Source: JAGPUQ01 sp036677085
GTDB taxonomy: Bacteria > Pseudomonadota > Gammaproteobacteria > Pseudomonadales > Porticoccaceae
Assembly: GCA_036677085.1 (NCBI GenBank)
Contig: JAKFFI010000055.1
Span: 1 to 64,000, forward strand
Length of the DNA: 64,000 nt
Reading direction: 5' to 3'
Both the position numbers and the translations under genes were made by a program. Positions 55,551 through 64,000 of this stretch are shown piece by piece. How positions within the stretch are numbered: position 1 is the first letter of the stretch; each line of letters starts with the position of its first letter. The notes under the pieces were generated by a model, which made no database searches, had not been told where the DNA came from, and was given only the letters and a program-made list of their open reading frames with translations.

Positions 55551-57028
55551 GAGGCGGCGCGCTGTTGGGCGCGGGCCTCCAGGCGGCGCTCGAATTCGGC
55601 CATCACAGTGCGATACAGCTCTTCGCCCAACAGGGTGTCCTCGACACCGCGGTCGATGTTGGGGTTGTCGTTGACTTCGATCACCACCGGGCCCATGGCG
55701 GTCTCCTTGATGTCGACGCCATAGAGGCCGTTGCCGATCAGGGCGGTGGCACGCAGCGCGGCGCGAATCACGGGCGCCGGCACGCGGTGGACCGCGACGG
55801 TCTCGAAGGCGCCGGCGCGTGTGCTCGCGGCGTCGTGGTTGTAAATCTGCCAGTGGCCCTTGGCCATGAAGTATTTGCAGGCAAAGATCGCGCGGCCGGC
55901 GAGCACGCCTACCCGCCAGTCGAAATCGGTCGCGATGAATTCCTGCACGATCACCACGGCGGACTGTTTCAGGAGGCGCGCGGCCGCAGCCTGATACTGG
56001 GCGTCGGTCTCGGCTTTCTCGACGCCGACCGAAAACGAACCGTCCGGGATTTTCAGCACCAGCGGCGTGCCCAGTTGCTCGCGCAGGTCGGCGAACTCCG
56101 GCATTTCGTCGCCGAACAGCATGCGGGCGGCCGGCACGCGGACCTTGTTGGCGGTCAGCAGCTCGTGCAGGAACACCTTGTTGGTGCAGCGGATGATGGA
56201 GTCGGGATCGTCGATCACCGGCATGTTGGCGCGCGCGGCCCGCTGCGCGAAGCGCAGGGTGGGATGGCTGATGGAAGTCGTCTGCCGGATGAACAGCGCA
56301 TCGTATTCCAGCAGCCGTGCTTCGTCGTCGATGGTGATCAGATCGGCGTCGATGCCGAGCAGGCGGGCATGCTTGATGAACATTTGCAGCGCACCCTTGT
56401 TGCTGGGCGGGAAGCGCTCCTGGGGGTCGACCAGGATCGCGAGGTCGTAGCGCGCGGCGCGTTCACGGCGCGGTTGGCGCCAGATCTTTTTGCTGAAACC
56501 TTCGAGCGCGGCGCCGAATTCGTCCTGGCCGGCGTCGTCCAGTTCGCCGAGTGCCATCAGGCGCAGACTGGCGATGGCCCATTGGGTACCGCGCTCGAAC
56601 TCGACTTCCAGGAGGGGCGCCGGGTACAGCTCGAAGATTTTCTTGGCGAGTTTTTCGAGCGCCGCGATCGGGGTGTGGCCGAAGTAGATCCGGAGCCGGA
56701 AATTGGCTTGGCTCGCCGCCACGTTGGCGGCCAGAAACTGCCGCGTGCGACGCAGCAGCTCATCGCTCAGCTTGATGGTGGCGCCCGCCGACAGTTCGTT
56801 CAGGGTGCGCACCGAAGGCAGCACCTTCTGTCCGCGCGCCTCGGCGAGCAGGGAGCAGTAGTAGCCCTGGCTGCGGTAGCTGCAATCGCCGCAAAAATTG
56901 TAGACCTGGATCCCGGGCGCACGATATTCCGGGCGGCTCAGGTAGTCCTTGCTGGGCACCACTTCTTCAGCGCTGTGATAGGGCGCCCAGACCTCCGGGC
57001 TGTCCACCACGATGTACAGATTGGACAA
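55547..57028 (-). CDS. RimK-family ATP-grasp ligase with N-terminal RLAN domain
   Basis: A 493-residue protein. The N-terminal domain (LYIVVDSPEVWAPYHSAEEVVPSKDYL, YNFCGDCSYRSQGYYCSLLAEARG) has Cys pairs; the C-terminal half is a RimK-like ATP-grasp (LGTPLVLKIPDGSFSVGVEKAE, IVQEFIATDFDWRVGVLAGRAIF, VVIEVNDNPNIDRGVED). It probably forms amide bonds with amino acids or peptides. The start TTG 57028 is supported by GAGGGGG 5 bases upstream and yields the proper SNLYIVV start. Overlaps the GNAT gene by 4 bases. Confidence 0.88.
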   Translation of the reverse strand: MSNLYIVVDSPEVWAPYHSAEEVVPSKDYLSRPEYRAPGIQVYNFCGDCSYRSQGYYCSLLAEARGQKVLPSVRTLNELSAGATIKLSDELLRRTRQFLAANVAASQANFRLRIYFGHTPIAALEKLAKKIFELYPAPLLEVEFERGTQWAIASLRLMALGELDDAGQDEFGAALEGFSKKIWRQPRRERAARYDLAILVDPQERFPPSNKGALQMFIKHARLLGIDADLITIDDEARLLEYDALFIRQTTSISHPTLRFAQRAARANMPVIDDPDSIIRCTNKVFLHELLTANKVRVPAARMLFGDEMPEFADLREQLGTPLVLKIPDGSFSVGVEKAETDAQYQAAAARLLKQSAVVIVQEFIATDFDWRVGVLAGRAIFACKYFMAKGHWQIYNHDAASTRAGAFETVAVHRVPAPVIRAALRATALIGNGLYGVDIKETAMGPVVIEVNDNPNIDRGVEDTLLGEELYRTVMAEFERRLEARAQQRAAS

Positions 57029-57165
57029 GAAGCCCCCTCGTTGCCGTCGGCAGTGATGAATCGCCGTGCGCGCCGCGCACGGTATGGGTCGGCGCGTAGT
57101 TTCCATCATCGCCCGGACGCTGGCGAGCGCAACCGGTCAGGGGCGTTTCGCTTTTTATGCCCGCG

Positions 57166-58062
57166 TCATGGCGACGCGTCGTTTGCCGAGGCGCGACACA
57201 GCTCCAGCCAGCGTTCCATGCCCGGGCTGATGAACTTGCGCCGGTGCAGCACGAAATAGAAATGCCGGCGCAGATCGCGATGCGGCATATCGAGCGCCAC
57301 CAGACTGCCGCGCTGGAAGGCATCGCGCAGCGCGATGCGTGACAGGCAGCCAATGCCAAGTCCTGCCTCCACCGCGCGTTTGATGGCCTCGGTGTGTTGA
57401 AGTTCCAGCAGGATATTGAGGCGCGGCAGCAGCCCGTGCAGGGCGCGGTCGAAGGTCTGGCGGGTTCCCGAGCCCGGCTCGCGCAAGATCCAGGTCGCCG
57501 CGAGCAGATCGTCGTCGTTGAGGCGATAGCGCTTGGCGAGCACATGATCGGGCGCGCAAAAGGCGATCAGCTCGTCCTCCCGCCACGGGGTGATGACCAG
57601 CTCCGGGTGGCTCAGTTCACCCTCGACCAGGCCCAGGTCCAGATTGAAGCCGGCGACGCCGGCGGCGATATGGGCGGTGTTGTCCACCGTCAGCGCCACG
57701 CGAACGCCGGGGTGCTCGTTCATGAAATTCGCCATCAGGCCGACCGCCAGATAATTGCCGATGGTCAGGGTGGCGCCGATGTTGAGCGCACCGGTGTCCG
57801 CGCGACCGGCGAAACCCGCCTCCAGCGCCTGCGCCTGGTCCAGCAGGGCCAGCGCCTGGGGTTGCAGTGCCCGGCCCAGATCGTTGAGTTGCAGACGCTT
57901 GCCGGCGCGGTCGAAGAGGCGAATGTCGAACTGTCGCTCCAGATCCTGGAGCGCGCCGCTGGCGGCGGACTGGGACATGGACAGACTCTCGGCCGCGCGG
58001 CTGATGTTTGCGAAGCGGGCGGTAGCGAGAAAGACTTCGAGCTGGCGCAAGGTGTAGTGCAT
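57166..58062 (-). CDS. LysR-type transcriptional regulator, FinR-like
   Basis: A 298-residue regulator: winged helix-turn-helix (TLRQLEVFLATARFANISRAAESLSMSQSAASGALQDLERQF) and a LysR substrate-binding domain (LNIGATLTIGNYLAVGLMANF, LDLGLVEGEL). It is divergent from the ferredoxin-NADP reductase gene with a 119-bp intergenic region, as for FinR and fprA in Pseudomonas. A role in oxidative-stress induction of fpr is inferred from that arrangement. Confidence 0.9.
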   Translation of the reverse strand: MHYTLRQLEVFLATARFANISRAAESLSMSQSAASGALQDLERQFDIRLFDRAGKRLQLNDLGRALQPQALALLDQAQALEAGFAGRADTGALNIGATLTIGNYLAVGLMANFMNEHPGVRVALTVDNTAHIAAGVAGFNLDLGLVEGELSHPELVITPWREDELIAFCAPDHVLAKRYRLNDDDLLAATWILREPGSGTRQTFDRALHGLLPRLNILLELQHTEAIKRAVEAGLGIGCLSRIALRDAFQRGSLVALDMPHRDLRRHFYFVLHRRKFISPGMERWLELCRASANDASP

Positions 58063-58181
58063 TATCGTCGCAACCGATTAACCATATGCGAATAATCTAT
58101 TTTACCGATAGCATGCCCCAGCGTTATGGTGCCGGCAAGCGGCATTGGCCGCTCTTCCTACATCCGGGCCGGAGTCAGGTC

Positions 58182-58955
58182 ATGTCCAATTTGAATCGGG
58201 AGACTGTGCTGAGCGTCCACCACTGGACCGACCGCCTGTTCAGCTTTCGCACTACCCGGGATGCAAGTTTCCGCTTCAAGAACGGCTATTTCACCATGAT
58301 CGGGCTGGAAGTAGACCAGAAGCCGCTGCTGCGTGCCTACAGCATGGCGAGCGCCAACTACGAGGAAGAGCTGGAGTTTTTCAGTATCAAGGTGCCGGAC
58401 GGTCCCCTGACCTCGCGCCTGCAGAATATTCGGGTGGGTGACGAAGTGCTGGTGGGACGCAAACCGACCGGCACCCTGGTGCTCGATCACCTGTTGCCGG
58501 GGCGCCATCTGTACCTGCTGGCGACGGGCACTGGGCTGGCGCCTTTTCTCAGCATCATCCGGGACCTGGAGATCTACGACAATTTCGACAAAGTGATCAT
58601 GGTCCACGGCTGCCGCCACGCGGCGGATCTCGCCTACCGGGAGCTGATTACCGAAGAATTGCCCAAGCATGAGTTCTTCGGCGAGGTGACGCGGGACAAG
58701 TTGCTCTATTACCCCTGCGTGACCCGGGAGCCGTTCAAGAATCAGGGGCGGATCACGGAGTTGCTGGGCAGCGGCAAACTGTCCGCCGACCTGGGGTTGC
58801 CGGCGCTGAGCGTGGCCAATGATCGCTTCATGCTGTGCGGCAGTCCGGCCATGCTGACGGATCTGTGCGATCTGCTGGACAGCAAGGGTTTCAGTGAATA
58901 TCGCCACGGCGATCTCGGCCACTATGTCATCGAGCGGGCCTTTGTTGAACGTTGA
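58182..58955 (+). CDS. fpr: ferredoxin-NADP reductase
   Basis: A 257-residue FAD enzyme exchanging electrons between NADPH and ferredoxin/flavodoxin. FAD motif RAYSMASANYEEELEFFSIKVPDGPLTSRL; NADP motif LLATGTGLAPFLSIIRDLEIYDNFDKV; C-terminal GFSEYRHGDLGHYVIERAFVE. Class II bacterial type. ATG 58182 gives the family start MSNLNRETVLSVHHW. A small repeat (TTGAACGTTGA twice) follows the stop. Confidence 0.95.
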   Translation: MSNLNRETVLSVHHWTDRLFSFRTTRDASFRFKNGYFTMIGLEVDQKPLLRAYSMASANYEEELEFFSIKVPDGPLTSRLQNIRVGDEVLVGRKPTGTLVLDHLLPGRHLYLLATGTGLAPFLSIIRDLEIYDNFDKVIMVHGCRHAADLAYRELITEELPKHEFFGEVTRDKLLYYPCVTREPFKNQGRITELLGSGKLSADLGLPALSVANDRFMLCGSPAMLTDLCDLLDSKGFSEYRHGDLGHYVIERAFVER

Positions 58956-59076
58956 CGGTTGAACGTTGATGGTCGAGCGATGCGCGCGGGCGTCGAACGC
59001 AGAATACGTTAGCGAGTCCTGAATACGCTCCCGCCAGCTCACCGGCGGGAGCGCGCTTCACTTCCTCGAACCAGCC

Positions 59077-60384
<1,308 letters not shown>

Positions 60385-60687
60385 GTAGAGTTCCGGAAAC
60401 TGTGCGTCCCGGGCCTGGTGCCCGGTGTCGGTCGCGAGACAGTCTCGTAAATATGAAGTCGAGGATAACCAGAAGGGGTACCGCGAGGACAACGCCGACC
60501 GAAGTGCGTCTGAGCCGCGCGCACTCTAACAGATCGGCGCCGGATCTTCACCTCACTTGTTTCGGCAGGGATCTGTTCGAGCGTGAGGCGGCCATTTGTC
60601 GGCAGCAGGCAATGCTGATCTAATTCCGTCGATAGCTTGCCCTGGCAAGCCGGGACGATAACAACCATCTGCTACAGGCGGGAGACC
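60385..60687. other. intergenic region between rhlE and sulfotransferase genes
   Basis: Divergent promoter region of 303 bases without a gene. The only structure seen is the 16-bp palindrome near the sulfotransferase start. Confidence 0.5.
60635..60650. promoter_or_regulatory. operator-like palindrome upstream of the sulfotransferase gene
   Basis: GCTTGCC, CT, GGCAAGC: a perfect 16-bp inverted repeat 37 bases before ATG 60688. Size and position suit a repressor site; the regulator is unknown. Confidence 0.4.
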
Positions 60688-61653
60688 ATGACCACAGCAT
60701 TGCCCCAGCGCACGCACACCTATCAGTTTCATCACTTCGACAGCACCCGCTGGGACAGCATCAAGATTCGCGACGACGACATCCTCGTCTGCACCTCGAT
60801 GAAGAGCGGCACCACCTGGATGCAGCGCATCGTCGCCCTGCTGATCTTTCAGGATCAGCCGCCCGCGCAGTCCTTTCACGACATTTCCGCCTGGGTCGAT
60901 ATGCGCATCGTGCCGCTGGAAAAAGTGGTCGCCGACCTGGAGGCGCAGACGCACCGCCGCTTCCTGAAAACCCATACCGCCCTCGACGGCCTTACCTATC
61001 ATCCGCAGATGAAGTACATCGTGGTCGGCCGCGACGTCCGCGATGTCTTCATGTCGCTGTGGAATCACACCTCGAACTACACCCAGCCGTTCATCGATGC
61101 GCTCAACAATACGCCCGGGCGTGTCGGCGAGCCTTTTCCGCCGCTGTATCCCGATCTTCACGCGCTGTGGCACGACTGGATCAACAAGGGAAATTTTCCC
61201 TGGGAAAGCGACGGCTACCCGTTCTGGTCGCACCTGCATTTCATCCAGAGCTGGTGGGACTACCGTCACCTGCCGAATATCTACCTGGTCCACTTCAACG
61301 ACCTGAGCCGGGATCTCGAAGGCGAGATGCGCAAGGTGGCTGCTTTCCTGGACATCAGCGTGCCGGAAGCGCTGTGGCCAAGCCTGGTCGAACAGGCCAG
61401 TTTCGAGACCATGAAAACCAATGCCGAAGCGTTGCTCCCGGGGGTCAACAAAATCTTTGCCGGCGGCGCCCAGTCCTTTATCCACAAGGGCACCAATGAC
61501 CGCTGGAGGGGTGTGCTCAGCGCTGCCGAGCTGAAGGAATGCGACGCCGCCATTGCGCGCACCCTGACGCCCGAGTGCGCGCAATGGCTGGAACACGGCG
61601 GCGCGGTGAGCCAAGCGTCGATCGATATGCTTTCGCCACGCCCGATCAAGTAA
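60688..61653 (+). CDS. sulfotransferase
   Basis: A 321-residue cytosolic-type sulfotransferase that moves sulfate from PAPS to a hydroxyl or amine. PAPS-binding loop CTSMKSGTTWMQRI (residues 35-48), the catalytic-type His in RFLKTHTALDGL, 3'-phosphate-binding YIVVGRDVRDVFMSLWNH, and the C-terminal SFIHKGTNDRWRG motif. GGGAG ribosome site. The acyl-CoA synthetase follows after 22 bases, so they may be co-transcribed. The acceptor is unknown. Confidence 0.92.
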   Translation: MTTALPQRTHTYQFHHFDSTRWDSIKIRDDDILVCTSMKSGTTWMQRIVALLIFQDQPPAQSFHDISAWVDMRIVPLEKVVADLEAQTHRRFLKTHTALDGLTYHPQMKYIVVGRDVRDVFMSLWNHTSNYTQPFIDALNNTPGRVGEPFPPLYPDLHALWHDWINKGNFPWESDGYPFWSHLHFIQSWWDYRHLPNIYLVHFNDLSRDLEGEMRKVAAFLDISVPEALWPSLVEQASFETMKTNAEALLPGVNKIFAGGAQSFIHKGTNDRWRGVLSAAELKECDAAIARTLTPECAQWLEHGGAVSQASIDMLSPRPIK

Positions 61654-61675
61654 CGACGTGCAGGGGAAACTGCAG

Positions 61676-63286
61676 ATGGCAAGCGAACTCGAACTCAACC
61701 TGATCCGCCGCATTGCCATGGGCGACTGCCTGCGCCGTCGCGCCACGGATCGCGGGACCCGCGAGGCGGTGGTCGAATTTGTCGAGGGCCGGCGCGTGGC
61801 GCTGAGTTTTCGCGAACTCAATGATCGCGTGAACCGTCTGGTCCACGGGCTGCGCGCGCGGGGTATCCACCAGGGCGACCGGGTCGCCATTCTGGGCGGC
61901 AATACCAGCGAATTCCTGATCTGCCTGTGGGGTTGCTTCAAGGGCGGCTTTGTCGCGGTGCCGGTCAACTTTCTGCAGAACCCGGACGATGTCGCCTACA
62001 ACATTCAGCATTCGGGCGCTCGCGCCGTGTTCGCCGATGCCCGTCTCCATGCCCTGGTGGACAGCGTCACCGCCGGTCTTGACGATCTGGTGCTGGGCAC
62101 GCTCGCCGGCCCTGGCACGGCGAAGCATCCGGCTTTTGCGGAGTTTCTGGCCGGGCAGCCGGTGACCGAGGTGGCGGACATCATCATCCAGGACGACGAT
62201 CTCGCCCAGATCATGTACACCAGCGGTACCACGGCGCGTCCCAAGGGCGTGATGCTGTCCCACAAGAACCTGTTTCTGTCGAGCCTGAACGTGGTGCTGA
62301 GTATCGGCTCCAACAAGGACAGCACCAGCCATGCGGCGGTGCTGCCGCTGTTTCATATCACCGCGGAAATGTTTTCCCTGACGGCCATCCATGTGGGCGG
62401 CAAGACCGTGTTGCAGAACGGTTTTGATCCCGATGCCCTGCTGCGCCTGATTGAATCCGAAAAACTCGAATTCGCCATCCTGCTGCCCCTGATGTGGCGC
62501 GCCATGCTGGCGTCGCCGGAACTGGCTCGGCACGACTATTCCAGCCTCAAGCTCGGCATGTACGGCATGGCGCCCATGGATGCCCCGACGCTGCAGCGGC
62601 TCAAGACGGCGTTCGGCTGCGCGTTCACCACCGGCTCCGGGCAGACCGAGATTGCCGCCGTTGCGACCATCGTCGATGCCGGCTGGGCGGAGATCAAGGA
62701 AGGCAATATCTGGGGCGATGGCTCGCTGCTCACCGACCAGGCGGTGATGGACGACCAGGGCAACCTGCTGCCGCCGGGCGAGATCGGCGAGATCGTCTGG
62801 CGCAGTCCCCAGGTCATGCTGGGCTACTTCCGCAACGAGGATGCCACCGCCGAGGCGCGCGCCCACGGCTGGCATCACTCCGGCGACATCGGCTATCGCG
62901 ACGACGACAACCAGTTCTGCTTCGTGGATCGCAAAAAGGATATCGTCAAGTCCGGCGGCGAAAACGTCTCCTCGGTGAAGGTGGAGCGCAGCGTGCTCGC
63001 CTGCGAGGGGGTCGCCAATGTCGGCGTCATCGGCCTGCCCCACGACTACTGGGGCGAGGCGGTGACCGCTGTGATCGCGGCCAAGCCCGGCGCGCGGATC
63101 GATGAGCGGACCGTGATCGAGCACTGCAAGCGCGAGCTCGGTGGCTTCGAGGTGCCTAAGAAAGTGGTCGTGCTGGACGAACTGCCGATGACCGCCACCG
63201 GCAAGGTGAAGAAGCATGTGCTGCGGCAGGAATTTGCCGGACTCTATGCCGGAGAAAATGGCCAGCCGCCGGTTCACAAAAACTGA
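61676..63286 (+). CDS. AMP-dependent acyl-CoA synthetase
   Basis: A 536-residue ANL-superfamily ligase that activates a carboxylic acid to its CoA thioester. AMP-binding P-loop IMYTSGTTARPKGVMLSHKN, PLFHITAEMFSL, YGMAPMDAPT, GSGQTEIAAVATI, the core hinge SGDIGYRDDDNQFCFVDRKKDIVKSGGENVSS and the catalytic Lys in LPMTATGKVKKHVLRQEF. AGGGGAA lies upstream of ATG 61676. Substrate unknown; probably fatty or aromatic acid. Confidence 0.93.
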   Translation: MASELELNLIRRIAMGDCLRRRATDRGTREAVVEFVEGRRVALSFRELNDRVNRLVHGLRARGIHQGDRVAILGGNTSEFLICLWGCFKGGFVAVPVNFLQNPDDVAYNIQHSGARAVFADARLHALVDSVTAGLDDLVLGTLAGPGTAKHPAFAEFLAGQPVTEVADIIIQDDDLAQIMYTSGTTARPKGVMLSHKNLFLSSLNVVLSIGSNKDSTSHAAVLPLFHITAEMFSLTAIHVGGKTVLQNGFDPDALLRLIESEKLEFAILLPLMWRAMLASPELARHDYSSLKLGMYGMAPMDAPTLQRLKTAFGCAFTTGSGQTEIAAVATIVDAGWAEIKEGNIWGDGSLLTDQAVMDDQGNLLPPGEIGEIVWRSPQVMLGYFRNEDATAEARAHGWHHSGDIGYRDDDNQFCFVDRKKDIVKSGGENVSSVKVERSVLACEGVANVGVIGLPHDYWGEAVTAVIAAKPGARIDERTVIEHCKRELGGFEVPKKVVVLDELPMTATGKVKKHVLRQEFAGLYAGENGQPPVHKN

Positions 63287-63299
63287 TCCACGCAGCGCC

Positions 63300-64000
63300 G
63301 TGAACCATCGCACCCCGCTGCTCGCCGCTGCCGATCCGGCGGTGTACCGGTTGTGTCGCCCGGAGGGTGCGGCGCCTTATGTCATCACCGCAGATCATGC
63401 CGGCCGCGCGATTCCCGGCGCGCTGGCATCCCTCGGCCTCGCTGCCGCCGACCTCGACCGGCATATCGCCTGGGATATCGGCATTGCGGGGCTCGCGGAG
63501 CAACTCGCCGAGCGGCTCGACGCCTTCGCCATTGTGCAGCAGTACTCGCGGCTGGTGATCGACTGCAACCGCGCGCCGGGCACGCCGCAGTCCATTGTTG
63601 CCGAGAGTGAGCGCACACCCATCCCGGGCAATGCCGGGCTTTCCGCCGCAGCGGCGGAAGCCCGCGCGGCTGCCATTTTCCATCCCTACCACGACCGCAT
63701 CCGCGCCGAGCTGGATGCACGCGCGGCGTCTGGACGACCGGTATTACTGGTGGCACTGCACAGCTTCACACCGGTATTTCTCGGGGTGTCGCGGCCCTGG
63801 CACTGCGGAGTTCTCTATCAGCGCGATGCCCGCCTCGGGCATCTGCTGCTGGCCAGCGCCCGGCGCGAACCCGGCCTGGTGGTAGGCGACAACCAGCCCT
63901 ACGCGGTTTCCGATGCCACCGACTACGGCATTCCCGTGCACGGCGAGCGGCGCGGCATCGCCCATGTCGAACTGGAGATTCGTCAGGATCTGATCGCGGA
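63300..64000 (+). CDS. N-formylglutamate amidohydrolase, cut at the window edge
   Basis: An open frame from GTG 63300 to the right edge (233 codons seen). It matches the N-formylglutamate deformylase-like (FGase) family: VITADHAGRAIP, SRLVIDCNRAPGTPQSIVAESERTPIPGN, LLVALHSFTPVF, VVGDNQPYAVSDATDYGIPVHGERRG and HVELEIRQDLIA. The family is linked to histidine degradation or to removal of N-acyl groups. It follows the acyl-CoA synthetase by 13 bases. No complete stop is seen. Confidence 0.85.
   Translation, partial: MNHRTPLLAAADPAVYRLCRPEGAAPYVITADHAGRAIPGALASLGLAAADLDRHIAWDIGIAGLAEQLAERLDAFAIVQQYSRLVIDCNRAPGTPQSIVAESERTPIPGNAGLSAAAAEARAAAIFHPYHDRIRAELDARAASGRPVLLVALHSFTPVFLGVSRPWHCGVLYQRDARLGHLLLASARREPGLVVGDNQPYAVSDATDYGIPVHGERRGIAHVELEIRQDLIA

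Overview
The window is about 64 kb of GC-rich (roughly 60-65%) bacterial chromosome, most likely from a gammaproteobacterium. The evidence is a FabY-type beta-ketoacyl synthase, a YheV-type zinc ribbon, a coxB-coxA-cox11-coxC / SURF1-ctaA-ctaB-sco cluster in the Pseudomonas-like order, znuABC with zur, a LysR gene divergent from fpr (as in finR-fpr), and a two-subunit gltBD. I cannot name a genus. No rRNA, tRNA or CRISPR array was recognised.

Left end (1-4920): a chromosomal integron gene-cassette array. Short, mostly lower-GC genes all read on the + strand and are separated by attC recombination sites. Three sites are clear (2537-2594, 3132-3209, 4422-4481): an RYYYAAC box, an imperfect palindrome with an extra unpaired base in one arm, and a GTTRRRY box. 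A fourth, unusually short attC-like site lies at 139-170. The cargo is a HigBA toxin-antitoxin pair, a trypsin-like serine peptidase, a HEPN-like protein, a ClpP-fold SDH-type serine protease with a tiny companion ORF, and a pyrimidine-dimer DNA glycosylase. The integron integrase is not in the window. This is the most unusual region and looks like defence or stress cargo.

Backbone (5069-24525): PPi-dependent phosphofructokinase, a patatin-like esterase, a VOC protein, a GlxA-type AraC regulator, fabY, yheV, the complete aa3-type cytochrome c oxidase operon with assembly and heme A genes, then zinc uptake (znuA divergent from zur-znuC-znuB, with two Zur-box palindromes between them) and a type II homoserine kinase. 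24818-30478: polA followed by an MmeI-like type IIG restriction-modification enzyme that carries an in-frame 75-bp palindromic repeat element.

30661-40829: acyl-CoA catabolism (CaiB/BaiF CoA transferase, SMP-30-like protein, thiolase-like protein plus DUF35 partner, SDR, acyl-CoA dehydrogenase), a 147-bp MITE, a cupin, and serC-serA. Between the cupin and serA there is a gene-free stretch with a sigma-E-like promoter, a hairpin with a CU-rich loop and a strong terminator: a candidate envelope-stress small RNA.

40877-43040: a small accessory patch with an orphan CopG-like antitoxin, a broken acyl-CoA dehydrogenase fragment, a REP-associated tyrosine transposase bounded by inverted repeats, and a lone C39-like cysteine peptidase. 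43141-64000: gltD-gltB, uppP, two divergent L,D-transpeptidases, a beta-CASP RNase-like protein, a nitroreductase, a GNAT / RLAN-ATP-grasp gene pair, LysR and fpr, a RhlE-like RNA helicase, a sulfotransferase followed by an acyl-CoA synthetase, and the start of an N-formylglutamate amidohydrolase that runs off the right edge.
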